64,000 bases of DNA from positions 32,307,903 to 32,371,902 of the forward strand of contig CM074179.1 of assembly GCA_037179385.1 (NCBI GenBank). Reading direction: 5' to 3'. The notes under the pieces were generated by a model that was given only the letters and a program-made list of their open reading frames with translations, did not search any database and was not told the DNA's origin. Numbering within the stretch: position 1 is the stretch's first letter; each line of letters opens with the position of its first letter. Position numbers and translations under genes: made by a program. Below, piece by piece: positions 35,266-45,470 of this stretch. The DNA is from Holothuria scabra. Lineage: Eukaryota > Echinodermata > Holothuroidea > Aspidochirotida > Holothuriidae.

Positions 35266-35568
35266 ATGGGCCTAATTTTCTCACCCAGAATAGCTCCAAT
35301 TCTCCTGGCCTCCTCACTTGAGCCCCTCCCACAACTGTTTAAAGCTTTTTCTCATCCAGACACAATCTCAGTTTATTGCCTCAGAGTGAGTAGCAAGACC
35401 AAAGATATGTAATCAAAACACTATCAGTAGAGTAGCCTATATGCTGTGTAATACAGTGAGCTACAGTACTCTTCATTTCTGAACTTATTGTTTATCAAAG
35501 AGCTATGCCAATTGGAAATTTCTGTGGACTACTACAAAAATTGAACAGTAGTTTGGGGTTAGAGTTGA
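35266..35568 (-). mobile_element. MITE-A copy 4, reverse orientation
   Basis: It runs from 'ggcctaattttctcaccc' to 'gtagtttggggttagag', with the family landmarks between. It ends only about 33 bases upstream of the 3' splice site of the second DUF547 coding exon, so part of that exon's branch-point region may be MITE-derived. Confidence 0.82.
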
Positions 35569-36153
35569 CTGTGTTTAATAAAGTGATACAAGCATCTAAA
35601 CACGTTCTTGTATCTATAGAAGATGCAGAAAATCACCAGAGCCGGGAAAAAGCTTTGATAACAGCTCCCTCTGTTTTATAGAATTGTTGCCTGTTTTTGC
35701 TACAACAGTTCAACTTTGAATTCAGTTTGTCAAACACAAAAAGTGAGAAAAAAAGATGGACGGGTTAATCAGCCCCTTTCCAAATAGCAAGTTCAAAGAA
35801 TTGTGGGATAGCATTTTGGCATGCATCATTTTGGCCATGGCAAAATGACACTGACATCAGCAAAGCATACCGAAAATCTATCCCAAAATCCTTTGTAATT
35901 GACGCTGGGAAAGGTTAATGGCAAAGTAATCTGGCTCTGTGCTGCATGCATTCTGAAAAAAATGTTTGAAAACAATCTTAAGCATTATATCCTGTAAAAC
36001 ATTTATAAAAAATCTGAATCCTCCAAAGTTTGATGGACCTTTAGAAAGCTGAGGTCTGCATGGTCAAGGCAAAAATGAAAACTGTAAAAGCAACAATACT
36101 ATACGACCCCTGTAAACTGTAAATCGAGTTCAACAAATTCTGAATTTTCTTAC

Positions 36154-36227
36154 CTTAACATAAGCTTCTGCATCTGTTGAGAAACTGTGAGACCAGGGAA
36201 GGGCAGGCAAAGATTCAGAATATTCAT
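36154..36227 (-). CDS. DUF547 domain protein, first recognised coding exon (start uncertain)
   Basis: The donor TTAAG|GTAAGA fits phase 2 into the next exon and yields VSQQMQKLMLR ahead of MKGEFM, as family alignments expect. Reading back, the first ATG after an in-frame stop is at 36225-36227. Starting there, seven exons sum to exactly 810 bases, a 269-residue protein, a plausible length for short DUF547 proteins. Alternatively, the 'cttccctggtctcacag' tract is an acceptor ending at 36185, which would make this a 31 bp internal exon preceded by another coding exon. I cannot decide between these. No glutaredoxin or DEP domain exon, sometimes fused to DUF547, was found upstream. Confidence 0.6.
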
Positions 36228-37282
36228 GATTGATAGGACACATGTACATTAGGCAGTGATTTTAATTCAAAGGTTTAGCAGGAACAGATCTGAAGACAAG
36301 GAAGAGAACATTCATGTCTAGAATGAGATAGAAACAGAACAAGAAAAGGGCAGTAGAAAAGTTAAAGATGAATTCCATAAAGTAGGAGGGATTGAAGTTA
36401 ATTTTTGCGGTATCACCTGAAACTCATCATTTACCTAATAATTTAGGAATATTTATCTTAATGTTGTATGTTTTGATTTGATATTAAAACATTTGATCTA
36501 GAAACCTAGAAATTGAGCAAGGAGTAATTGACAATCGGCTTTAAGTGAAAATTTCATGTTTTATATCTGTATTTACAGAATGAATGCCATTTTTTTATGA
36601 CAAATCTATGGCATTATTTATTTTTCAATGAACTGCCACAGGTTTTGTCACCATAGAGCTAAACTATAAATGGAATTTCAGATTTTATGAAGTTTCTTCA
36701 TATATTTTATACCAAAGATTACTTACCATGACACAAGATCTGCTATGGGCTACATGGAAAAAAATACAGTGCTAGTTGTGGCACATAAGGGTTTTCAACA
36801 CAATTTATATCAAAAACATGACATGAAAGTCCTTTATGTCAAAACTGACCACAGTACTTATCACTTGCATCTTAGCACAAGTTAATTAATCTCCAGCTCC
36901 ACAATGTGCAGTAGAGCAAATACTGTAATGACTAGTACTGATTATGACAATGCAACTATCACAAGCTGTGTGAGACTGCTCAAGATTGATGCTGTAGCTT
37001 TATGGGTATTTTCATAGCATGTGACTATAAACTGTAATAGGCAAATACACAGTTTTCCAAAATTTATATTTTAGAGCAGTGACATGTCATGTGGCCCTGC
37101 ATCGGGTCACTTGTCTGGGGGGTAGCATGTTTTTCCTGGTGAAACCTTAGTACCCTCCTTTCCCATTTTTAGGCTGAGGGTATTTCAGGTATTAGAAAAT
37201 TATTTGAGGCTAGGCACAATAGGGGAATTGAAGGGTTTCAGTTGAGGTAGAGGAATCTCTGTCCATCCCCCCCCCCCAAAAA

Positions 37283-37303
37283 AATATATATATATATATA
37301 TAA
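37283..37303 (+). repeat. TA dinucleotide repeat after poly-C/poly-A
   Basis: A poly-C run, a poly-A run and (TA)n follow each other from about 37266 to 37303. Confidence 0.9.
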
Positions 37304-37409
37304 TTTTGTTAGAAACTATTCAAGAAGAGCGTCGCCATCAATAGGCATGAACCAGTTCGAAGATTTTAACCAGAATGCAAAAATGCATCGAGGTTTCTGT
37401 CAATACATA

Positions 37410-38830
37410 TCCAAATTACAGTATACTGTACCACAATTAACACCTGGTGACCCAAGATGCCTTTTGACCTCAATCAAAAACTGAATGGTTCTTCTTCTAA
37501 CTAACAGATCTGCAAACAAAGAGTCAAGTTCAATCCAACTTTCATAGCTATTGAGCAAACAGGGTTTTCAGAGAGAGATTCAAGGTGACCCAGATGACCT
37601 TTGATCTCCACCAAAAATAATAGAAAGCATCTTTTGATCACAACACATCAACTTTTTATGTTTAACCAACAATTATGGTATCTTCTCAACTTTCCTACAG
37701 ATCTTAATATATTGTGTTAATACTGTACATACTTTATGGTTAAATCCCTGGTGACCCAAGATAGCCTTTGACATTAACCAAAACTACAGGAGCCACTTTC
37801 TAACCATAACACATCCACACACAAATTATAAAATCTTAATTTCTTATTTTGAGATGTTGCATTAACTGAGTTTTTAGAGTTTGACCTCTGGTGACAGCAG
37901 ATGACCTTAGACCTCCACCAAAATCAATTGGGACCATCTTTAGATAGTAACACATCACCATACTAAACATGAAATAAAATGAAATTTCCTATTTTAAGAT
38001 ATTGCATTGACAAGATTTCATGATTTTGAACTCTGGTAACCCAAGATGACCTTTGACCTCCACCAAAATCTACAAAGACCATCCTCTGACTATAAAAAAT
38101 CCACATACCTCATAAAAAATCAAATGAAGTTCCCTGCCTTGAAATGCAGTATTAACAAGGTTTTCAGAGTTTGACCTCCTGTTAATCCAGATGACCTTTG
38201 AAGTCCACCAAAATCAACAGGGACCATCTTCTGACCATCACACATCTACATGTACGTATGTTTCCTTCCTTCAGATATTGGGTTAACCTTGTTTTAATGT
38301 CAGACATGGACCTCTAGTGACACTAGGTGACTTTTGATCTCCATCAAAAATTCAAAATCAATATGAACCATCTTCTGACCATGATGACAACATACAAAAT
38401 ACAAAATCTATTGAAGTTTTCATCCTTGAGATCCTGTTTTCACAAGGTTTCCAGAGTTTGACAGTAATGCACTTACATGTAATTATGCAATCATTTCAAG
38501 TCTTCTTTCTGAGATACTGTTTCTGGTCAACAAGATTTTCCAAATTTGACCTTCATTGACGCAAGATTACCTTTGAACTCTACCAAAAACAATTGGGACT
38601 ATCTTCTGCCCATGGTGCATCATCATACGAGTTTCCTACAGTACCTTCAGCTATCATGTTAACAAGGTTTTCAGAGTTTGACCTCTGGTGACCCCAAATG
38701 ACCTTTGACCTCCATCAAAGTAAATACATATATTCTTCTGACAAAAAGACCTCAGCATACCAAAATTACGGTATCTATTCAGCTTTCCTACCTTGGGGTC
38801 TTTCCATGTCAAATCACCCCCGGTTTTTTG
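37410..38830 (-). repeat. AGGTCA tandem array, long (about 10 units of ~120-145 bp)
   Basis: Each unit carries a 'ggttttcagagtttgacctc' and 'tggtgacccaagatgacctt' region, then 'tgacctccaccaaaatc' and 'gaccatcttctgaccat' blocks. Unit cores lie near 37456, 37595, 37763, 37902, 38047, 38192, 38328, 38450, 38567 and 38699. On the - strand the core is AGGTCAAAGGTCA, perfect at 38047-38059 and 38699-38711. Diverged copies show it is old. It lies upstream of the DUF547 gene. Confidence 0.88.
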
Positions 38831-40250
38831 TACAACGACATGCCCTTTTTCGGCAATTTGGGCAAAAATGGGTTTGGTCTACCTTTTAGTGGCCATATCT
38901 TGGTAACCCATTGGCCAAAGCTGTTGATATTGACATCTTTGGAAAGGTGTTAACTAAGAAATCCACATACATACTGTTTTTGTTCATGAAGGAGATATTT
39001 AAAATTTGATGACCTGTTGACCTTTCATTTGACCTTAAATTTGACCTCGTGGATCACTTGACTAAAAGATGAAATTAAATTGATATTAATTATTTTTAGT
39101 CACCAAACTCCTCTAAGATCCTCTCAATCATACCAATTCAAGGAAAATATCATACTGGTGTACGTATGCAGCAGGAAAAAGTTTATTTTCAACTGATGTG
39201 GTACTTTTGGTCCTGCATAAATGTATCATTGCTCAAATGGAATGTGTACCAGTTCTGAAGACTGAAGGGGCATACTTTACTTGGCTGCTCAACCTGTACA
39301 CATGTACAATAATGTTGATTCAGACTCTTCAACAAACACTGTTGAAGTGAAGGGTCCCTTTCACTTTTTTTCTCTGTCAAACTTGTCTTTCAGATCTGAA
39401 ACACATTTTGTGGCATTTTCTGGTGTTAACAAAAAAGAACTTGATTCCAGGTATGCTCTCTCAAAAATCCATAACTGCCTCAGATGTATGAATTTGGTAA
39501 ATGTATGGCTGCTGCAGGCCAGCCTTACCTGTCTTTTGACAGTGCCTCCTATGCCGTCACAGGCACTCAATTGCTGTGTGATGTGACAGAAAAGTTCCAT
39601 TCTTCTGCAAGCCTAAAGTGTGCATGGTGGTGCATTAGGCCATGGACCCCGACATAAGACAGGCTTGGATTTTACTTCTTATCTCATGAAAAATTAGTCT
39701 ATGTAGCTTTGAACAACTTTTACTTACAACACCTTTCTAAAGGAGGTTCTGTGCCTATATATATATGTTGAAAGAGTTATTTTGGAATTACAATGACCAT
39801 TCATTCCAACCCATTGATACTGTACATAATTATACCATTTGCTAGGCTGCCAGGCAGACCTGAAGGGGGGGGGGGGAGGTAGTATAAAGTGCATGGTAGC
39901 AAAAGGGTAAAAAACACCACATGACTTTTTTGCAATTTCCACTCAAGCGGTGACATTTTGAGCACTGACAGTTGACCAAGAATATACAGTATGGTTACAT
40001 TTTAGGATGACTCAAATTTGTTTGCAGCCTACAGTATGTTTCTGTGTACCTGTGAGTTGAGTATGACTACAGTACTGCAGCTATATAGCATGTGGTCAAG
40101 GCAAGATGAGTTCTAATACATAGTTACAGTAGTTACTAGTTAGAGTTTTATGGCCCAGCATAATGAAAATGTAGCCTACTGTAAGTAGGCCTATGCATGT
40201 CTCTGTTAGTGTTACTGACATAGCCCCTAAGTTTGTTTCATAAAATCTTT
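38831..40250. other. Intergenic stretch without recognised gene
   Basis: The start still carries loose TTTGACCT words (39018-39055) trailing from the array. A poly-G run lies at 39866-39877. The opposing open frames at 39281-39600 have no domain or splice support. Confidence 0.55.
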
Positions 40251-40252
40251 AT

Positions 40253-40458
40253 CTAGAGTTTTATGGCCCAGTTTCCAACCTATTGGTTCAAGTCAAGCTA
40301 GCCACAGCCTTGTGGCTTGTTTTCCCTACTCCATTTTTTCATGCAGAGTATCACACACAAAGGCAGTCAGTTCCACTTTTTAAGTCTTTGGTATGACTTG
40401 ACCTGGGAATGGAACCCAGTCTTCCGTTAGGGAGGCAGATGCTCTTACTGTATGTAAC
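40253..40458 (-). mobile_element. tRNA-derived SINE, copy 3 (reverse)
   Basis: On the - strand it has 'agtaagagcatctgcctccc', a good B box (GGTTCCATTCC), then the common body and a tail 'aaccaataggttggaaactg'. It is the best-preserved tRNA-like head of the family in this window. Confidence 0.75.
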
Positions 40459-41031
40459 ACCAATCATAGAAATGAAGTTTGTGTCATCATGAGGAAATGG
40501 TCACGGTAAAAATATACACTTGATTTCATTCCTTGCCCAATTACACAATTTGATGATTGGCAGACAGTAATATTACTCCATGCAAAGACATTTAATCCAA
40601 GTCAAGAAACCCTACTGTAGCCACAGTATGCAGAGCAGGCAGGGGGGTTTTGATTACAATCCTGCCCAAAGTACCGTGTAATTTTTTGCAACCCAAGTGG
40701 ACTAGAAGCTTGGTGAAGTGATAATAATAGACCTCCAGCAGTGGGTTTCGAAACTTGATATACCTCAGTTGAACAATAGATTACTGAGGTTAGAAAATCA
40801 ACCTTTTTTACCACAATCGAAACAGCATGATGAAAATGTGTCCAAATTATTACACTTCAACAGGCAGGTTGCATCCTGTAGGATGATTATACTTACTCAA
40901 GTTACTGTACTGTATCAAGTTGAGTGTGACCTTGTGCAAAAAAGTCAATGCACTCTCCCTAGGCCTAGTCATGCACTGCCCACCAAATAATGGAATGTAG
41001 GCATAGGCCTAGGCTTATAAAATATTACATA

Positions 41032-41230
41032 CATAGACCTTATGCCAGTTAGCTGTAACATTGCACGCTGGGAACTTGGGAAGGATTATTCGAACACAGT
41101 TCCCAATCAGCATTGTGACCATTGGCCTTCTCTATGGTGACGATTCACTTCTGTGGTTCCATACATGGAATAATCCTTCCCAGGTTGCAGTTTTGAAGCG
41201 CCCTCTATTTAATTGGCATAAGGTCTATGG
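41032..41230. mobile_element. Foldback MITE (~200 bp) with CATAGACCTTATGCCA ends
   Basis: Left 'catagaccttatgccagtta' mirrors right 'taattggcataaggtctatg'. A second pair, 'gggaaggattatt' and 'aataatccttccc', lies inside. The right arm contains 'gcgccctcta', the same core as at 29923-29933. Confidence 0.82.
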
Positions 41231-41274
41231 GAATGTAAAATGTTGGGTTGTTCAATGTCTGCCTAGCCTTACAA

Positions 41275-41375
41275 CTAGCTAACGTTAGGCTCGTTAGGCC
41301 TAACATAGGCCTGGCCTACACAAATTAGGGAGTAGCGTTAGGCCTAACGTTAGGCCTCTAACGTTAAACGTAAAC
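41275..41375. repeat. TAACGTTAGGCC-rich palindromic cluster
   Basis: Several AACGTT and TTAGGCCTAA words occur, including a perfect 18 bp palindrome AACGTTAGGCCTAACGTT (about 41346-41363). Confidence 0.8.
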
Positions 41376-42012
41376 TTAATTGCCAAAGGAAAGAAAAATG
41401 TTTACGTCCTGCTACGTGTTTTCCCAGATTCGCCTTTTGAAAATTGTAGAAACATCAGCAGAATTATTGCAAAACGTTTTCCAAAAGTCCCGGAAGTTCC
41501 ACTCAGTCGTTTGATGGAATCTTGATTCTGGGGATAATACACGTTGCTCAGCTATAAAATTGTTCAGCAAATATTTCGCGCATTCGGCTCTTATTATTAC
41601 CAAATTTTGAAGTCATATGATAGTGATGAAGGTGCAAGGCATATAAAATACGTGCCGTGACAGGTACCTTTGGATGTAGCCAATGTGTGTATGTGTGCAA
41701 AAACATCCCGGCTGCCTTGCAATAGGGAGTGCAACTCCCTACTTGTAAAGAGTAAACGGGGCTGCGGGTCTGTTGCAGTAAGCAAAACAGAATCTTGCAC
41801 TCATGCAGCAACAACCAAGGAACTGACTATATGGTTCTGACCTAGTCGTCCAAATGTTGAAACTACCGACGGTCACCTTTCAGGCCTACTTGAATTGGAC
41901 ATCAGCATGGTATGGTATTGTACAGGCGATGCTGCGTCTCTCGTATTTCGCGCGGCGACACTTCCAAGTTTTGCATTTTCGGGCACGATCGGGAGCAAAA
42001 AATCGCCAATGT

Positions 42013-42182
42013 CGGCAAGTCAAATATGCTCAAGTCAAGTCACGAGTCAATCATTTTCGAAATCTGACAAGTCAAGTCAAGTCACAACGGTCAACAAACC
42101 TAAGTTCAAGTCAAAGTCGAGTCACAAGTCAACAGAAAGGCGACTCGAGTCGACTCGAGTCGTAAGTCATTGACTCGAGTCA
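42013..42182 (+). repeat. AAGTC/GAGTC pentamer-like simple repeat
   Basis: Irregular runs of 'caagtcaagtca' and 'gactcgagtcgactcgagtc' fill about 170 bases. The open frames across it are artefacts of the repeat. Confidence 0.9.
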
Positions 42183-44450
42183 ACAAATCTGTTGTGAGCT
42201 GTGATAGATGCAATTTTTTTTTATTTTTCTTCCAATTAACCTGAATCAGCACGGTGGTGTACGAAGGGGGAGGGGATTAGGCCATGCTCCATCTCCCTCA
42301 CGGATGCGTCCACAAGTTTTTTATCCTAAAATGCGTAGCGCTACGTTAGAAAACCAGATTTTACTTCAAAAGTTAGCATGTGGCACCAGATTGCATGTAA
42401 TTTTAAAGGTGCCTAATTTCTCAAAAATTTTCAAAGAGTATGGATTGTCTCTGCAATTTGCCCCCCTAAGGGAAGCCAATAGGCAAATTTTGTCAAATTC
42501 CAAATTTCGCTTGAAAAACTTGAAGGTAGACTCTGTAACTTCCTGGTGGCACCGATTGCCTCTAAGAATACCTACCTTTATAACATGATAAAAATTAAAA
42601 TTTTTGAAATAAATTTGGCTTTTTAAGGACCATCATTAAAACGTTTGGGTGTTTTTTAAAGAATCCATGATCCTTCATATGGGCAAATTCAAAAACGTTT
42701 TATACGCTACAGCTGAAATTCTGTTGGGGTTGTGCATTTAATTGTTCTAGGCCTACGTACTAAGGTCTCAAGAAGAGACTAGAAGTTTGCCCGAAAATTT
42801 TTTCCCCCATTTTGAAGATCTGAAAATTGAGAGCTTATTTTACTGCACAAATTTTAGAATTTAGTTTAAGAAAAAACGGGTTTTGGGTAAGCTTATAATA
42901 AAAAAATGGGTTCTTTATTTTAAGTGATATGCCTTTCAAGAGCAAAATTGGGTAGAATGTGGGAGTGACTTGGTTATTTGTTGTACTGAGTATCCATCAA
43001 AATTGGAAAATTTTGCTACTTTTAACAAACTGAAGCTTATTTGGATGCCGATAAATTTTAATTTTATGATAGAGTTTGGGTTTTTTATGGGAGAATTTCA
43101 CCTCCTTATAACAAAAATCAAATGGAGGTGATCTGTAGTTTTGTTGGGGTTACAGAATATCATCAGGCAGAATAATGCCCTCCGACCATTGGAAAATTTT
43201 CCCTCAGAGGAAGTTTGGCTTCCCATATATTTGATGTTTTACATTGAAACAGGCGTACGGGAGCGTTTCAGTTTGTCTTTTTTTCTCGAAAAATATTATG
43301 CTGCACTAAGTTGAGCGCAAAGATATTTTTTAAAAACTTGGAGCCCCAGACAGCAGGAAAAGGCATTTCAAGTGCTGGTAACTAGAAACACAGTACCGTA
43401 GTCTTTATTTTGAGCTTTCTTTCGCAATAAATTTTTCACCTTATAATACTGTCACAAAACGAAGAATAATATGTTAAGTAATTTGTTCGACCAAAACATG
43501 TCTAAGCGGAGCGCCACTATCAATTAGCGCGGAACGTACAGAAAATTGTTAAGGAAATCTAACCCCTCAGCAGCCGAAAATGGCATTTCCCAGACTTGTA
43601 ACTAGAAGTGGAGCAGTCGTTATTTTGAGCTTTCCTTTGGAATGAAAGTTTCACTTTAATAGAAAACCCAACTTGCTAAGTGATCAAATAATTAGCAGAT
43701 AAAAGGTATAGCTGCGATTAGATGTAATGGTTTTGTCTCTAGGCATAGAAAATATAGGCGCCCTCTATGTTTCAGGGGAACACGGCCGGTATTGAAATCA
43801 TATACTGTTTTTTACTCTGCTGGGAACTTTTGTTGTACTCAATTGTAATATCCACCAGAAGGATGAAATTTCCTACGTGACTGCCCGAACTCCAGACTTT
43901 AAATAATTTTACTTCAACGTATTTGAAAATATGTCACGTTATTACAAGGCGGCTTCAAGTGAATTTTTAGTTAGGCTTACGGAGAGACATAATCATGCTA
44001 CTGTTTATCATTACGTGTAGCTCAAAACGGCCTGGCCGATTTTCATTACCGTTGCTAGAATTCGGTTCACGCGGCGGGCCAGAGGGCAGACCATTGGGCA
44101 CTGAATGCACATTAAAAGCCACTCGTCCGTTTTTCTAAGGAAAATTCGGAACTGTGGGTTTCCTTGAAGAATATGGTCTTCTAGTAAGCAAAATCAAGAA
44201 GATAGTCCGAGTGACTGAAGTTATCAGGCCTACGTCTTTTATTGTGGGCTTGAAGATGGAGGCTCCCCGACGAAATTGGATTTTCTTAACAACAGGGTTA
44301 GGGCAGTCTCCCCCGACGGAGGCATGACCTTTCCCGCACGGTTTGAAGATGGGATGAGGGATAGAAGAGCGAGTAAGAGGTAATTCAAACCGATAGATTT
44401 GCATGAAAATAAGGTAACAAAGGAAAAAAATAATTCATAAAGAAATAAAA
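42183..44450. other. Repeat-derived region, no gene recognised
   Basis: It contains two related blocks ('cagcaggaaaaggcatttca' near 43351 and 'cagccgaaaatggcatttcc' near 43568, each followed by 'taactagaa' and a 'ttattttgagctttc' phrase), so it is partly a ~210 bp direct duplication. It also has a reversed 'gtggcgctccgctta' motif (about 43503-43525). No coding signal. Confidence 0.5.
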
Positions 44451-44451
44451 A

Positions 44452-44748
44452 CAGTTAATTATCATCCCCCAGTAACTTAAGTCCTTTACGTTTTTCATTT
44501 TAGGCCTCCCGCAAAATACCGTCCTTTCCCGGCGAGAGACGAAACAGGACAAGGTACATGGAATGAGGTATAACAGAACAAAGAAGAAGTGATTGAAAAT
44601 CGATTCTAGTATGCATTAAAATATCATTACAAAACAAAAAATGTGTTCAAGATCACCCAGCTAGTAACTTCAGTTCTTTTCGTTTTTTTTAATAGTTCTT
44701 TTTTTATTATTTTTAGGCCTTCCCGACGAACCGCCGACCTTCCCCGAC
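44452..44748 (+). repeat. Direct duplication (~190 bp period) with TTCCCGACGG words
   Basis: 'cagtaacttaagtcctttac' (44470) and 'agctagtaacttcagttctt' (44659) each precede 'ttttaggcct-cccg' and '-cctttcccggcg-' or '-ccttccccgacgg-' blocks. A poly-G run follows at 44750. Confidence 0.6.
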
Positions 44749-44789
44749 GGGGGGGGGGGGCACCCTGGCGCCATCCCTGAATAGGGGAT

Positions 44790-45470
44790 TTTATGTGGTA
44801 ATATTCTGATCACCTAGCATGTTGCTGATTTTTTTGTTAAAGCAAACAAAAGCGTCTAAACATAAAGATTGTTTAGATTCTCTTTCCAAGCATTGAAACG
44901 CAATGTTGGCCATCTCACTGAAGGGTCGCAGTTTTTAAAAATTTCTCTACACATCGCGCCAACTAATGGTGACGCTCCGCTTAAATAGCCTTTCGGGCAA
45001 AATAACATTTTTCGGGTCATAGTATTTGATTTCCTAACTTCCTGATCACTTTGCAGTTTTCGAAATTTATTTTGAAGTGATCATTTTATATCAAACGACA
45101 CACGAAGATAGCGACTCGTTAGATTCTTCCTATAAGTCTGGAAAATGTTATCCCCGGCCATCTGAGAGGTCTGCTTTTTCGTCTTTGTAGCAAAATTACG
45201 TTTTGCAGCCAAGGAATTGAATGCGAATTGAAATGCTCCCGCTCGGCTATGCTGATCGATATTCTTTTAATTTTGGATCCTAAAAGTATGCAAATTGAAG
45301 AACAAAATTTACTTCGAAAGGTAGCGTAAATGACATTAGGTTGCATTAAAAGACACAAAATTTGAATTCCATCCTCAAGAACCTTCACAATTCAACTTTC
45401 AAAACTGCCCCTGTCAAAGTCGAAAATCTTGCACCATTTTTCATCTATGCTCCTTGAAAAACCCATGATG
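44790..45470 (+). repeat. Dispersed repeat family F, copy 1
   Basis: Ordered similarity to 51385-51985: 'ttctgatcacctagcatgtt', 'cgcgccaactaatggtgacg', 'cgaagatagcgactcg', 'cctaaaagtatgcaaattga', 'ccaccacaattcaactttaa'-type blocks and a 'cttgcaccattttt' block. This is probably the interior of a non-autonomous element. Confidence 0.75.

Noticed and set aside
41275..41375. TTAGGC words as interstitial telomere repeat
   Set aside because: The words are TTAGGCC-TAACG palindromes at irregular spacing, not a head-to-tail telomere array.
41854..42173. Two overlapping forward frames of 92-103 codons
   Set aside because: They run through the AAGTC simple repeat, which yields open Ser/Gln/Val-rich frames by chance.
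42240..44770. A single large DNA transposon bounded by poly-G-flanked ends
   Set aside because: The left 'cagcacggtggtgtacgaag' and right 'caccctggcgccatccctg' do not mirror each other well and no target duplication could be found.
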